Of a DNA stretch of 64,000 nucleotides, positions 1 to 12,664 are shown one piece after another. Origin of the DNA: Agrypnia vestita (Eukaryota; Arthropoda; Insecta; Trichoptera; Phryganeidae). The stretch covers positions 124,001-188,000 of the forward strand of contig JADDOH010000317.1 of NCBI GenBank assembly GCA_016648135.1. Reading direction: 5' to 3'. Numbering within the stretch: position 1 is the stretch's first letter; each line of letters begins with the position of its first letter. Position numbers and translations under genes: made by a program. The notes under the pieces were generated by a model that worked only from the letters and a program-made list of their open reading frames with translations, was not told where the DNA came from and ran no database searches.

Positions 1-3000
1 GTGTTTAGTACATATTTTAAAAATTTAAGTGGTGTTTTTTCACAGATATCTTTTTTGCTTATTTTTTATACAAATGATACATAATGCTCTAATTCAGTCA
101 TATTAAATCGATAATTATTTTTAATTAAGCGTTTTTTTTATATTTCAATTTATGCGTTGCACTTTTTCGCATCCATCCTCCTTTTTTACGACTGAATAGC
201 TCTTTGATAACAATACGATACGCTTATGATGACATCTGACGGAAATTACTAAAAGTTTATTATCCAAGGCGCAGCCGAGATTTACTTTGAACAATTAATT
301 CACAACACATTAATATTTCTTAATTTCCTTGATAAATCTTTAACCTATTTCGCAAATTAAATTTCTTAAACAGGTGTATCAGCATTTAAGATGGTTTTAT
401 TCAGTTAAACACTTCTACAGGAGAATTAATAACAAATTTATTTGAGAAGAATTTTACAAAGCAAAAACCAGAAACACAGTGATGGGGCTTCCTCCCGTTC
501 TTACCTAAATCCCTTAAATCTTTTGTTTCTGAATGAATATAAACACTCATTGTTTTGAAGGGATTTTTATGATGTTAAAATAAACAGTTTAATGAGTTCA
601 TTGACCTAAAGGGTTGAACAGGTTAAAGGGTAAAGATTCATCTCTTTGTCTTCATATGAAATCCTCCAACCCAGGGACTGACGTAAACAATAAGTTCATT
701 GACCTGAATGGCTAACCTGAACAAAATAAGTATTTGTATCAATATTGTAATTTAAATAAATTCCAAAATATTATAATGATAGTGGAGGTATAACTGTACA
801 ATTCACAATGGTCAAAACTAAAACTAAATACGTTTGATATTAATGTGCCTTTGGTTTTGATAAAGATTTATATGTGATGGTAGATAAGATAATTTATAAT
901 GTATTTCTGCAACAGATACATGTTGCTTTGAATTGTTTCTTGTTGGGTACAGTAATTTTTGTTCTAAAAAAAGATGTAAGTACGAATGAGTATTATTCGC
1001 AATTGAGTTTACTGCGGCTAATATTGAGGATATTTTTATTTACTCATTTAATGCCCCCCAGGGCTTTTTTTTAAAATACTGGTAAGGTAATACAAAATTA
1101 AACTATAATACAAGCAGATTTTAGCAGCACTGTGCGTAGGTACAACTACCATGTATTACGCAAAACATCTCCCAAACCCCATCAATATCTGACACCTGAC
1201 ACCGAGACCATGAAAGCCAGCGCGCAAAATCAACCGAGATGTTGGCAGCTACCGAGACGATAATTGGAAGAGCCCTCCACAAACGACTCTTTGAAACTCC
1301 AGTTTAGACGAAGTCTGCTTAACCTTTTAAACAATTTTTAAAATATGTTGGAATATAGTAATATCGGTAGCCAAAACGTCTAGCTGCTTGTATCTGTTTG
1401 CTAATCTAGGAAGGCTTTGCAGTAGACAATTTAAAAAGTAGCTAATGTCTGCAGTTTCCAAGGCAAAACCTTCATGATTTCTAGTTTGGCAGGATGGAAC
1501 ACGCAAGCAGATACTTTGTAACAATTGAGGACGGTCGACAGTTCCGTTTATTGTTTTGTGTAAAAAGGAAAGATCTATCACTATCTATTTTTCTAGTCTC
1601 TAATTCATCAAGAAAGCAAAAAGATCTAGATATTCTACGGGACGTTTTTTCTCTGCGCCGAATTCGTGTAAAGGAAAACAAAATTTATCACATCCCTTAA
1701 CCCCTGTTAAAATCAAGAACTCTCCGTGTATTCAGACAAGAATTAAATTAAGCGAAAGCGTACGTCTTTTGGATGAAATAAATCTAATTATTCTTCGAAA
1801 ATCTAATTCTGTTTAAATTATATGAAACTGGAATGCTTTCTAAGAAGGAACATGAATTTATGTATGTACTCATATAATATGTATGTATTATTTCTGGCAC
1901 GCACAGAAAAGTAAATGTGATGCGTAGTGTACATGAAATAAATTAGTATCACGGATTCCAAATCCATTTTATTCGTACGAGTTATTTTAGAGTGGCATTT
2001 TTGACGCTTTGTTAATGTCCATACCAGCCGCAGATTCGTGATTTTTTTAAAAATAAGATATGCTGTAGGATAAATCCAGGTTTGTCCAAAGAGAAAAGTA
2101 AATAAATCATAAAGAAAAAAATTATATTTATTTTTGTACTAATTTATAACATTTATTTTAAGACCATGGTATTTGCTAGAATTTAAAAAAATATTCCTTG
2201 GATTTGTGGCTGTGCTTTTTTAGTAAATTAAAATTGTGCCGCTGGCCACATTTCTTGTTTTCTTTAAATTTTTTAACATTATTTATTAAAATAAATTTTG
2301 AAAATTCTAGTAAATACCTACTATTATGTTATTGATAATGAGAGTCGAGAATAAACGTTATAACATTTAAATAAAAAAGAATTTAGTGGAAAAAAGAAAA
2401 AAATTCATTTCATGTTTAACATATTGAAAAGGAATTTCACAAAAAACTTTGAACATTTACAAAAATAAAGTTTTTGGTTTTTATTTATCATTTCTTTTTT
2501 TGCGTAAGACAGTCAGCTGAAACGCGTTGCTACGTTTCTTCAACGAGATAGTTACAATTATTTACTTTTAGCGTTTTAAGAGTTTTATGTTTATATTATT
2601 ATATTATATAATAATATCTATCCCATTTGTATGCCAAAAAAATACAAAATACATCATATTGTTACGCTAGATAGTTGTTACGTTGAAGTTTTATAAGTAA
2701 TGTTCTTTGCATATAATCGATAGTTTGAAAACATCAATAAGTAATGAAATCTATAGTTAATGTAGAATCTGCTTGCACCTATAATTTGAAAGGTGAATAG
2801 ACCTGTAGACAGAACCATTTATTTTGAATAAATCTGCGTACTGAAAAATGCATTTTTTTAAATAGGTTTTTGTATTACTAACTAATCCTTCGCTTTGTTC
2901 AAATAATTTTTTTTTAATAATTCTAATAAACAATCATTCCTTCACAACAATAGCCTTGATAAATAAAATCTTCAAAAATCCAACGCACCCGCGTTCCTTA

Positions 3001-3045
3001 ATTGTTTGATTTTGACGATAGTATCGAAGCGGTTTGAGTAGATAC
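1..3045. other. AT-rich DNA without recognisable gene
   Basis: Only short frames (up to about 84 codons, overlapping on both strands near 1327-1700) with no family match. No transposon ends seen. Confidence 0.5.
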
Positions 3046-3089
3046 TCTAGGGGAGTTTTTTTTTATATTCTGCAGACTTGCGTGCAATC

Positions 3090-3360
3090 TCAAAGCTCAA
3101 TCTGAGCAGTACAATAAAAGCCATCGAGAGAATTGCCCTCGCGGCGGACGGTATCGGCCGTTTTGATTGCCTCGGCCAATCACAGCCTTCCTGTTTGTCG
3201 TCCCCGACTCGCGATTGATTGACCGAGTCGCAGATGGAGCGATCATAACCGCTGCGGGGCGATATCTCGTGGGACGTTCGGAAATTGACATTTCCGATTG
3301 AGTGTGTTCGACACGAGCGCTGGACAAGTTTGAGAATAGAGTCGCTCTCGAACAAGGCAA
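3090..3360. other. GC-rich island, possible cis-regulatory DNA
   Basis: CpG-containing, non-repetitive-looking sequence in AT-rich surroundings. Minus-strand frames of about 100 codons exist in two overlapping frames and look like composition artefacts. Coding is not supported. Confidence 0.25.
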
Positions 3361-4093
3361 TATGACTGCGTCACGAATGCGTATAATATAATATTATTAT
3401 TATAATTATCACAGAGGATACTTACACCTTTGTACCCTTTTGTAATATGTACAAACTTCTTTATTGGAACTAGGTATTAAGCCCGCTCAAAACGTTTCCT
3501 TTTTATTTATCCTTTTCTTTCTTTCTTCAAAAATTAACACTGAATATAATTATTTACCAACACGTCATTGACCGAAACTACGTATTCGATGATCAATTTT
3601 TCCACAATTATTTTTGAGTACAAATTATGCGGTAGATTTTTTTACGAATGACGCGCATGTGTGTCTCAATTTTTTAATAATCTTTAATAGTTAATACAGC
3701 GAAATTGGAACAGTACCGAGTTCCTATCCCGGTGTAGAGCTTTCAGTTCCGGATTTTTTTCATAACCGGGATTACGGGGTTGGCAATTTTCAATCCCGCG
3801 TTACATTAAAAAAAACTCATTACATATCTCGAAACTTAAAATGCGATCTCAATAAGATCAAAGGTGATCGAACCACAGTTGAAGCAATGCGGAAAAACAG
3901 AAAATGGCAAACAAATTCAAGAACAATATTTAAAAAAAAAACTGTCAGCACAGTAATCCCGGTATTTAGACAACAACTCAGCACCGAGATGACGGTGCTT
4001 AGAAAAGTCCTGAAATACAATATCCCGGTACTAACTTAAATATTTTTTTGTAAGACAGATTTTTTCTATTCCTAATTTATTAATCTAATTTGT

Positions 4094-4177
4094 TAGGTCA
4101 TTATTGATCCTAAGTAGGACATTATTGACCTTAATTAGGTCATTATTGACCTTAATTAGGTCATCATTGACCTAAAT
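4094..4177. repeat. Four 21-bp tandem units of AGGTCA-N4-TGACCT palindromes
   Basis: Units 4094-4114, 4115-4135, 4136-4156 and 4157-4177 read TAGGTCATTATTGACCTTAA with small changes. Each is an inverted pair of nuclear-receptor half-sites with a 4-bp gap. Single relatives occur at 23431 (AGGTCATTAATGACCC) and 34181, with shared flanking text, so this belongs to a dispersed repeat. Confidence 0.75.
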
Positions 4178-4235
4178 AGATGGCTCCAGAGTGACATTAC
4201 TGCACAAAGTATAAATATTTTACGAACAATTTGAA

Positions 4236-4472
4236 TATGAAATGTGGGTATAAAAGCAAAGGCAGCACAATATCCAAAAAATTAAAAAAATGTTTTGAAT
4301 GCAGTCACCGAGTATTATTAACTTAAAATGTACTAAATTCTAGATTTGAAATAAAATTTTCGACTATTTTTCCTATAAAATCTCGAATTCAGTACATCAT
4401 TTAATAGTAGTTCCCGATGCCTGCATTAATTTTTTTGGATATTGCTGCCTTTGCTTTTATACCCCACATATA
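4236..4472. mobile_element. MITE related to the one at 48557
   Basis: The left arm TATGAAATGTGGGTATAAAA with AGCAAAGGCAGCACAATATCC mirrors the right arm GGATATTGCTGCCTTTGCTT to ACCCCACATATA. 237 bp, arms about 50 bp. Confidence 0.8.
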
Positions 4473-5199
4473 ATTAATTACGCAATACACTGTTTATGAT
4501 AAATTGCTAATAAACAATATCTCAATAAATTGTAAATAATATTCAGAACAGATTTCAAAGCTTTATTTAAAAAAAATCATAATTGGTTACTGACCCGGTT
4601 AATCCGCAACCTGGTTAACGTGACCCAGGATTTGTAGTGTAATTTTATTTGCCAAAATGATATTCCCCACATGCCTGCCTGAATATTGCATTAGCTGCAA
4701 GTATCGCTCGCAAATCGTGTTAAATATACAATGCGGCTTACCCGGCGACCGGCTACTCTCGCGAGGCGGAAACTTTACGAAGGCTCCTCTGGATCGCGTC
4801 AGCTTTTCACTCAACTCTGTGTATCTAATGTGAAGTAATTCATTAGCTTTTAATTGTTTCTAATAACTATATACGAGTATTTTTGATTATTGAAGAATCG
4901 CTGCAATACAAGTGTGAATAAAAAAAAGAAAACAAAATTAATTTACAGTATACAACACCCTGACGACGGCGACGGAAAGGTTTTTCTGAAACATGTTGGT
5001 GGAATTACTCATATAAAAGAAGTCGATATAAACAAATAATATAATCAATTTTTTTTAAATTAATTTAAAAAGTCTTTTATTGTTGAATTTTATTATTGTG
5101 AGAAAACAAATGAAAAGTGATAATTTGAAATGTAAAAGTGTGTAAAAAAGAAAAAAATATCAATGAAATCCTATCATCCACCACAATACTCACAAATAG

Positions 5200-5420
5200 A
5201 AAGTAATCGAATATCGCTGCCTGTGTGCACTCTGGCGTCGTAATATTTACACACTTCATCCGTCTAGAATTTCTTAGTCAACGCGACGATTTTCAGTTTA
5301 CAACGTCATTTTCATCACGATATATGAAGCTTTGAAATATTCAATTAACTGTCAAAAACATGCCGTATTTTTTGTTCCACATTTTTTATTTTTCAATAAG
5401 AAAAAGGATAGATATGTATA
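5200..5420. repeat. Dispersed repeat with GTCAACGCGACNATTTTCAG
   Basis: Shares this block plus TTTGAAATATTCAATTAACT with 28380-28470, and parts with 25640-26030 (GTCAACGCGACTATCTCCAG). Type unknown; no frame. Confidence 0.5.
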
Positions 5421-5569
5421 CTTTATCTCTTCTATTTTTTTTCTAGCAAACATATTTTTCCAGTGAAATAAGTTTTCTTTTTAAGCAAATTTAAAAAAAA
5501 AAATTGGATGTTACCACTAGACGTAGGGCATGTTCCAGAGTGTCAGTGGATATGAAATTAATATATACT

Positions 5570-5828
5570 AGCTGTAAAAATGACGGAGCATTAGTTCGCG
5601 TCTTTGCTAAGTACTAGTATATATTTATAGTATCTTTTTGGCGATCCACGGAGAGGCGGCGGTAGCAACATGCGATAAGTGGCCGATTCGGGTTTGCTGG
5701 GCCGGGGTTCAAGCCCCATCTCCGCCCGTTTAATTTGGTTTATTTAGCCGTGAATTCGATCGAAATTACGGACGTTACACGAAGTTACGGACGTTACACG
5801 AAGTTACGGACGGAAAACAGAAATCGGC
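5570..5828 (+). mobile_element. tRNA-derived SINE, copy 1
   Basis: It starts GCTGTAAAAATGACGGAGCA. The tRNA-like body has a B-box-like GGGGTTCAAGCCCC near 5705 and CATCTCCGCCCG, then a tail with repeated ACGTTACACGAAGTTACGG. It matches the copies at 24772 and 48264. Confidence 0.7.
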
Positions 5829-6761
5829 AAAGAAATTTTACGTGTAAATAATGGAGGCCTTATGTTGGATAATTAAGAAATATCAGAAGTTAAAGTCCTC
5901 GACATTAAATGTAAGATAATTAATAACCAATTGAATTTAACGAATCCTTTATTAAATACACTCGTATCTCTGTGTCAATGTTTCCTCTTCAATCTTCACC
6001 CCATACTCCGACCATAAATGAAGCGTGCCTCCACCCGTCAGTTGATTTCTTTACACGTTTTATTTATGGAACGGTTTTCTTTAAAAAGTAAAATAATGTA
6101 ACCTAATTTGTGACAAGCTCGTCTATAAACTCGGGGCTTCTGACATTTCCGAATTCACGCTTCTGTACAACAATGGTATTGCAATTTTTAAATTAAATTT
6201 TAAACTATCACGACGAGCGGTCTCGCGCTCGACGCTGTGACAATAGAATTTTTACACATATAAAAAAAACTGTCGGCATTTTTTTTACTTGCTTCATTGA
6301 TATAAATATGTTATTAAATGCGCGGGAACGGTTGCAAAAAAACGAGAAATGAAAATCCCGCGAGCTAAAATATTTTAACCCGCAAATATTTGAAATGTAC
6401 TCGTATTCGTATATTTGTACGAATGTATATATCTCATCAGGATACAGCCATTGTTTCTGCCTGTGGACATTGTGATGTGTATCTAATAAGAGAAACTAAA
6501 AATAGCCCCTTTTCCAAATTGATAAAACGTGTTTGTGTGGGAGCTTTTTTTATTTATTTATAATTACTATTTCAGCACTCTTTAAAAAATTTAATAATTC
6601 TAATTTTGTAGGCGTACACAAATATATACATTTTTGTAGATATACTTACCTACCTGCCTTAATTTTCATATATATTTTTTATATTCATCGTGTACATACT
6701 TATTTTACAACATACACATTATCAATATATATCTACATTCAATTTCATATGTTAATCTGTG

Positions 6762-6870
6762 AGTAGCTTGTTGGTGTAGTGGTTTAAGCTCGCCTAATGC
6801 TCTGGTGGTCGGTGGTTCGAGAACAATTCCAGGACAGCAAGTTAGTCCTGTTTTCACAGCACAAGCGTTT
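6762..6870 (+). mobile_element. tRNA-derived SINE (second family)
   Basis: The A-box TGGTGTAGTGG is at 6772-6782 and the B-box GGTTCGAGAAC near 6814, with a tRNA-like spacing of about 35 bases. No clean cloverleaf acceptor, so a SINE rather than a tRNA gene. The copy at 24520 is its relative on the other strand. Confidence 0.6.
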
Positions 6871-8449
6871 TTAGCTTCATTTGAAAATAGTAAGAATATT
6901 GATGCGTATGTGATTTATTTAAAAAAAATCGACTGTCTCCAAAATACCCTGATCAATTTATGTCGAGGGTGTTTTTCCAAAACACATGGAAAAAAATAAA
7001 TATTGACAAAATCTGATTTACAAAACTTTATGTTGCTCTCCTATAAAGTTCGAAATTATCACTTACGCCCTCTCGGCTGAGGACCCTCGATATTCTATTA
7101 ACATTTCTACAATATTACTGCACATTTATCTGTGCAAACAACTGGAAATTTTCCACATCCCATCTTATTTGTTTTAAAACTGATGCCTCATAGAGAAACT
7201 ATTAAGGATTCAAAATGGCAGCTGAGCCCTCCAAGTAAGAACTAAGTATTTCAAACAAAGTGACGCTGAGCGCATCTGCCTCGCCCGCTGCCTTATTTTG
7301 CAAGTTGGACGGGAGGCGGGGGGATTAGAACGGCCCGCTACGAGAGATACACCTCCGACCGTCAGTAAAGAAAGGACAGGCGTCATTGTTATTACGGACC
7401 GGATAGAATAGCGGTTTCTGGTGGGGTATATTATGGTCCAAGAACCATCAATCCTTTAGCATTACAAGAGAACAAAATGCAAATTAATGAAATCACATTT
7501 TATTGTAAATTTTAAATTTTACAAAATATTTCTACGATATTTAAAATAACTTAGTAAGATAGATATATTTTATTTTATTATATGGTTGTTTCTAGTATTT
7601 TGACATAGTGTATGGATCATAGACCACCAAAATATATAACATAAATTTCTTGGCACACAGTCTGGTTCCAATGCGTTTGACTTGTTTAAAAAGTTACTAC
7701 GTGCTTGTAAATTTTGAAACAATTATGAAAAGTCAACTTAAATACCTACTCTTAAAATGTTTAACGTATTAGTAAATAAGTCGCGTTTTATTACGAAAAT
7801 ACTTGGTTTAGAACTAAATTTAAAAATAATCTATTGTAAAAAATACGTTTTGTTTACTAGGAGACTTAATTCTTCTTCTCTCTCCCCTGCTGGATACACA
7901 GGCTTCTTCTATACCCTTCCATCCTTGTTATTTGCTAGTTGTAGCCGTTTCTCTCCCCCCCACAGCGAATATATCGTCGGGCCATATTTTTTGAGGCCTT
8001 CAACACCTCTTTTATTCTCCTAAGGTCTCCACTTCAGAACTCAGGGAGTTGTAGCATCTTACCTTGCAACATGCCCTGCCCGTTGCCATTTTAGCTTCAT
8101 TATGAAAGAATAAATTTATTAACTACATTATAACTATGTCTCAAATATACGCGAGGGTTGACTTTCGCTGTCCTAAGACAGGCCTAAGCGTGTCATTTCT
8201 TTCCAAAGAATATGCGCTTGTGAAACATACTGCGCAGACGATCGGTCAACCCATTTGCTTTGCCGATTTTACGCGACGGAAAAGACGCGGCGGATGATCC
8301 GCGCAGTGTGGCTTTTCTTTTTTTCCGGCCTTTATCCTCTCGCATAAAGAAGGGGTTCCGTTTATCTCTGCACAATTTTATACAATATTTTTGATATATC
8401 TTCTATAAAGCGTACGACCATCATTAAAATATTTTATATCGTATATTAA

Positions 8450-8700
8450 TAATTCATTTGCTTTAGTACAAATTTAAAGAAATTTGCACCAAATTTTTTT
8501 GCAAGGTTTTAATAATTTTATATGACTTGTATATTTAATATTTGATTCAAGTTACTTTAATGATATACCAAAATTTTGAAGCTTGAGTCTGAAATATTGA
8601 AAAAAAAATGCAAACTCTGAATTAGCTTATCTCCATAACTATTAATATTTGGACACTTTTGCTTGAATATTTTCGACTCATAATTTAGGTAAGAATCTAC
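8450..8700. repeat. Fold-back repeat family F1, diverged right arm
   Basis: It shares GCAAGGTTTTAATAATTTTA, GACTTGTAT, GTTACT(T/G)TAATGATA and CTCCATAACTATTAATATT with the other copies. The left arm is not seen. Confidence 0.5.
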
Positions 8701-8937
8701 TTGTAAAGTATTGTGGACTAGCTATATTCCTTCCTGAATATATATTTTACTCTTTGGTTTATAAATACTACAAAGGTTTGTTTGTTTTTGGCACAAGGTA
8801 GCGGTTTATTTGTTTATTATTTGGCTGCGCCCTCGTTAAGCGAGGGTGAGTTATTTGCTGTCGATATTGTTTGTGGCAGTAAAAATATAATTGAAATTAT
8901 AAAAAGTTCCAAAAATATTTATTCATCTATTATTCTT

Positions 8938-10690
8938 AAAATATTGGATACACTCGTTCTAATACAAATACAATATTTATCGCAGACCATTTTACCACCC
9001 TAACTCCGACCTCTCTGATCTCCTCGAGTGGACCGCCAATTAATCCAACAACAACTGAAGGTAATGGACTTTCGATTACTGTGAACATGGTCAATACCGC
9101 CCTGAAACATATGAAAGCTGGTAAATCGGCAGGCCACGACGGACTAAGCATTGAACATGTCAAACACGCGGGAGGACCAATTTTACAGCTCCTGGCGAGG
9201 TTGTTTACTGGCATTATAAAGAATGGGCAATTACCGAGTAATATGACGAGGACCATAATTACACCCATTCTTAAATCCAAATTATCGGACTCAACCTCCC
9301 ACGAGAGCTACAGACCAATCTCGATTGCCACAACCATCGCGAGATTATTCGAACGCGTGCTGCTAGATCAGGTCGAATCCAGCATGGAAACTAACGACAA
9401 CCAGATGGGTTTCAAAAAACAGACCTCTACCGACGCTGCAATATTTACTGTAAAACGGACACTGGAGTACTACAGAAACAAAAAGACTACTTCATACGCA
9501 TGTTTCCTAGACTTGAGCAAGGCTTTCGACAGAGTTTCTCACCCTTTACTTTGGGCAAAACTCAGGGAAAGAGGCATACCATCGGAGGTAATACGTATCC
9601 TTGACTCGTGGCACAGACAACAGGAAAACCAAGTAAGGTGGAGAGACAGTCTTTCCGAACCTGTTCACATGACGAGCGGCGTCAGACAGGGAGGGTGCAT
9701 GTCCCCAATACTGTTCAACCTTTATATGGACGAACTCACTCAAAGGCTAAACAACGCGGGGGTAGGCTGTCACATCGGAGGACAGTGTCTTAACAACATC
9801 AGTTATGCTGACGATATGGTACTGATGGCACCGTCTATAAGAGGACTACGCATTCTTCTAAAGATCTGTGAAGTGTTTGCTGAAGAAACAAACATGCTCT
9901 ATAACCCTAATAAAACAGCACTGTTGGTTATAAAGTATGGTCAGGGCCCAACAAGTATTCCTCCAGTTACTCTGAACGGTGTGGTCCTGAAGGTGACCGA
10001 AAGAACAAAATATCTAGGACACATAATTACAAATAATCTAATGGACGACGACGATATTGACAGGCAAAGACGAGCTCTCAGTGTGAAAGCGAATATGCTG
10101 TGTAGAAGGTTTCGTCTTTGTAGCACCGCTGTAAAAAGAACGCTCTTCCTTGCCTTCTGTGCAACGTTATATACATGTGAACTCTGGACAAATTATAAAA
10201 AGAGCAGCATAGAAAGACTTCGCATACAATATAACAACGCCTTTCGTATGATGTTTGGCCTTCCCAGATATTGCAGCGCTTCCGGTATGTTCACTGAGGG
10301 GCGTGTTCCCAACTTTGCAGCCCTCTTAAGATCCAGGGTGGCAGGGATGAGGGAAAGGATATACAGCTCCGGAAATATCCTTATCCTGGAAGCCCGTCTT
10401 ACTCCAGAATCCAGCATCGATGCACACTGGAGAAAGATACTGGCCCCGCATAATTGACTTGCCATCGCTCGCTAAAGCCGATATTTTACCGTATATTTCT
10501 TTTGATTACTTTTAATACTTCTCTTCTATTTTATATGTTCTTCTTCTATTTTACTATTTCTCTTTTGTTTTATATAATATTTTTAATGTGTGTATTTTCT
10601 TTTATATGGAATGTGTGGGATTGCACGAACCTCCCCACATTCTGGAATAAAGCTATATTTATTTATTTATTATTTATTTATTTATCAATT
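8938..10690 (+). mobile_element. 5'-truncated LINE insertion
   Basis: The RT frame is followed by about 165 bases of 3' UTR with AATAAA near 10647, then an ATTT/ATTTA microsatellite tail (10655-10690), as expected for target-primed integration. The left boundary is approximate, near the first open codon after TAA at 8937. GC content is higher than the flanks. Confidence 0.75.
8940..10457 (+). CDS. Reverse transcriptase of a 5'-truncated non-LTR retrotransposon
   Basis: The frame is open from 8940 to TGA at 10455-10457, with no natural start because the 5' part is missing; no endonuclease domain is present. RT motifs occur in order: AGKSAGHDGLS, TPILKSK with YRPIS, FLDLSKAFDRVSH, SGVRQGGCMSPILFNLYMDE and SYADDMVLMAPS (the YADD active site), then KTKYLGHII-like and a C-terminal YNNAFRMMFGLPR. 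The type is common in arthropod genomes and resembles the CR1/Rex group; the clade is uncertain. It has no internal stop, so it is a recent insertion, but it cannot be autonomous. Confidence 0.9.
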   Translation, partial: NIGYTRSNTNTIFIADHFTTLTPTSLISSSGPPINPTTTEGNGLSITVNMVNTALKHMKAGKSAGHDGLSIEHVKHAGGPILQLLARLFTGIIKNGQLPSNMTRTIITPILKSKLSDSTSHESYRPISIATTIARLFERVLLDQVESSMETNDNQMGFKKQTSTDAAIFTVKRTLEYYRNKKTTSYACFLDLSKAFDRVSHPLLWAKLRERGIPSEVIRILDSWHRQQENQVRWRDSLSEPVHMTSGVRQGGCMSPILFNLYMDELTQRLNNAGVGCHIGGQCLNNISYADDMVLMAPSIRGLRILLKICEVFAEETNMLYNPNKTALLVIKYGQGPTSIPPVTLNGVVLKVTERTKYLGHIITNNLMDDDDIDRQRRALSVKANMLCRRFRLCSTAVKRTLFLAFCATLYTCELWTNYKKSSIERLRIQYNNAFRMMFGLPRYCSASGMFTEGRVPNFAALLRSRVAGMRERIYSSGNILILEARLTPESSIDAHWRKILAPHN

Positions 10691-11378
10691 TATATTTTAA
10701 ATTGATAAAATTTAAATATAATATACAATATTCACAAGATATGTTATATCTTTTTAGTTACTGTAGGTACATTTCTTGTATTTTGCAAAACATTTATTCT
10801 AGAATCCGTTATGATTCCTAATTTTTAATACCGATTTTCTACTTTTTGATACCGGATTTTTTTAAAAATTTTAACCTACACAATATTTCTATGATTCCGT
10901 GTTTATTGCCGGTAGTGTATATCTTTCCGTTCTCTAAACTACATCTTAACCAAGACTCTCTTTGGTTACATGAACTCGCCTACTCTGTACCAGTCGAATA
11001 GTTTAATTTTTTTATTAGTCGCTCTCCGAGAAATGTTTGTGGGTTGAAGCGTCGTTCTGTCGTTTAGTCGGCGGGTCGCCGGTCACGGCCTTCTTGTTCC
11101 AATCCATCGGCTAAATGTCAACAGGTTTAATAGTGGCTCTAGAGCTTTCCGAGTAGGGCTGAATCGGTACATTAATCGGCGCTTTTAGCCCGAAAATGAA
11201 TGAAGACATGCTCGAAAAAAGTAACTACGCCTCACAAACAATTATTAGTAGCTTCTTCAAAAATAAGAAAAATTATACAATTTACAGATGGATAAGTTAG
11301 AAATTTTTCAAATAAGAAAAAGTGTTTATAATAAATTGAATATTGTAAATAACCAGGTCATTTTTACAAATAGTTATA

Positions 11379-12664
11379 TTAGGTCCTTACATATGAAATT
11401 GGCGTTTAGTATGGGAGGAACATAAAGCCGATTTTTTTTTACTATAATATATTTATTTAATCAAAGTATGTACCATTGCTATCTACGCACTTTTGCCATC
11501 TCATAGGTAGTTCATCGATCCCTTTACTAAAAAAACCATTCGGACGGGAATCAATAAAATCTTTGAAGGCGGTTTGGACTGCCCCATCGGAGTTGAATTT
11601 TTTCCTTTGCAAGAAGTTATCCAAATTTCGAAAAAAATGGTAATCTGTTGGGGCAAGGTCCGGAGAGTACGGTGGATGTCTTAGACATTCCAATTGAAGC
11701 TCCTCTAATTTGGTAGCCGTCTGTTGTGCAGTGTGTGGTCTAGCGTTATCATGAAGCAGCAGTGGCCTAGAGCGATTAACCAGCCTCGGTTGTTTAGCAG
11801 CTAGCTTTTCCATCATGGTTTGCAGTTGCTGACAATAGACATCTGCCGTAATCGTCTGGCCAGATTTAAGAAAGCTGTAGTGAACGACACCAGCACTAGT
11901 CCACCAAACGCTCACAAGTAACTTTTTTGGAGTCAATTTTCGCTTGGGGCATGGTTTGGCTGGTTCGGCAGGGTTCAGCCATTGCGATGAGCGCTTCCGA
12001 TTATCGTACAGGATCCACTTTTCATCACAGGTAATGATTCGATTTAAAATCCCTTCATTATTGTGCCGGTTGAGTAATGCAACGCAGCAGTCAACGCGCG
12101 TTTGTTGATTTGCTTCACTCAATTCGTGAGGTACCCACCTTTCAAGCTTTTTCACCTTACCAATTTGCTTCAAGTGGATTAAAACAGTTTTATCACTAAC
12201 ACCGCAGCCTGCAGCTAACTCGGATGTGGTTTGCGATGGATCCGCTTCCACAATAGCCTTCAATTCTTCATTATCAACTTTGGTCTCCGGCCGTCCACGG
12301 GGCTTGTTCTGCAGGTCGAAATTTCCAGAACGAAAATGTTGGAACCAAAAACGCACTGTGTTTTCTTTTGCGGCACCGTCGCCATACACATCATTAATCC
12401 TTCGAGCCGTTTCTGCAGCACTGGTGCCACGGTGGAACTCGTACTCGTAAATAACGCGATATTTCAAGTTTTTCATTTTGTAAACTGAGTGACGCAAAGA
12501 AAAAAACAATTGAGGAAAAAACAAATGAATTATAATTTTCAAAACACAAATACATGAGTAAATAGCTGTATAAATTTGGATTTGGAATTCCTAACCAAAG
12601 AGAAGATATTTGAGATCAAATTTGCCAGTACGGCAAAACGCCAATTTCATATGTAAGGACCTAA
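11379..12664 (-). mobile_element. Full-length mariner element, copy 1 (cecropia-like)
   Basis: The ends are perfect inverted repeats beginning TTAGGTCCTTACATATGAAA, extending about 28 bp, flanked by TA on both sides (11377-11378 and 12665-12666). Length is 1286 bp, normal for mariner. One uninterrupted transposase frame on the minus strand fills it. Copy 2 at 26735 differs at only a few positions by eye, so both are recent insertions. Confidence 0.95.
11457..12476 (-). CDS. mariner transposase, copy 1 (intact, 339 aa)
   Basis: DNA cut-and-paste transposase acting on the flanking inverted repeats. From the methionine of MKNLKYRVIYEYEFH the length is 339 residues, usual for the family; the frame is open 22 codons further upstream, but this start aligns with related transposases. 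Helix-turn-helix regions are in the first 110 residues. WVPHEL (114-119) and YSPDLAPTDYHFF are mariner signatures. The catalytic triad is D151 (TCDEKW), D243 (LLHDNARPH) and D278, with 34 residues between the last two: DD34D. Similarity to the Hsmar1/SETMAR transposase points to the cecropia subfamily. No stop or frameshift, so it may be active. Confidence 0.95.
   Translation of the reverse strand: MKNLKYRVIYEYEFHRGTSAAETARRINDVYGDGAAKENTVRFWFQHFRSGNFDLQNKPRGRPETKVDNEELKAIVEADPSQTTSELAAGCGVSDKTVLIHLKQIGKVKKLERWVPHELSEANQQTRVDCCVALLNRHNNEGILNRIITCDEKWILYDNRKRSSQWLNPAEPAKPCPKRKLTPKKLLVSVWWTSAGVVHYSFLKSGQTITADVYCQQLQTMMEKLAAKQPRLVNRSRPLLLHDNARPHTAQQTATKLEELQLECLRHPPYSPDLAPTDYHFFRNLDNFLQRKKFNSDGAVQTAFKDFIDSRPNGFFSKGIDELPMRWQKCVDSNGTYFD

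Noticed and set aside
3047..3360. Two overlapping minus-strand frames of about 100 codons
   Set aside because: Both are open because of GC-rich composition; neither has a domain or splice signal.
4094..4177. CRISPR-like tandem array
   Set aside because: Units are contiguous 21-mers with no spacers, and the DNA is eukaryotic.
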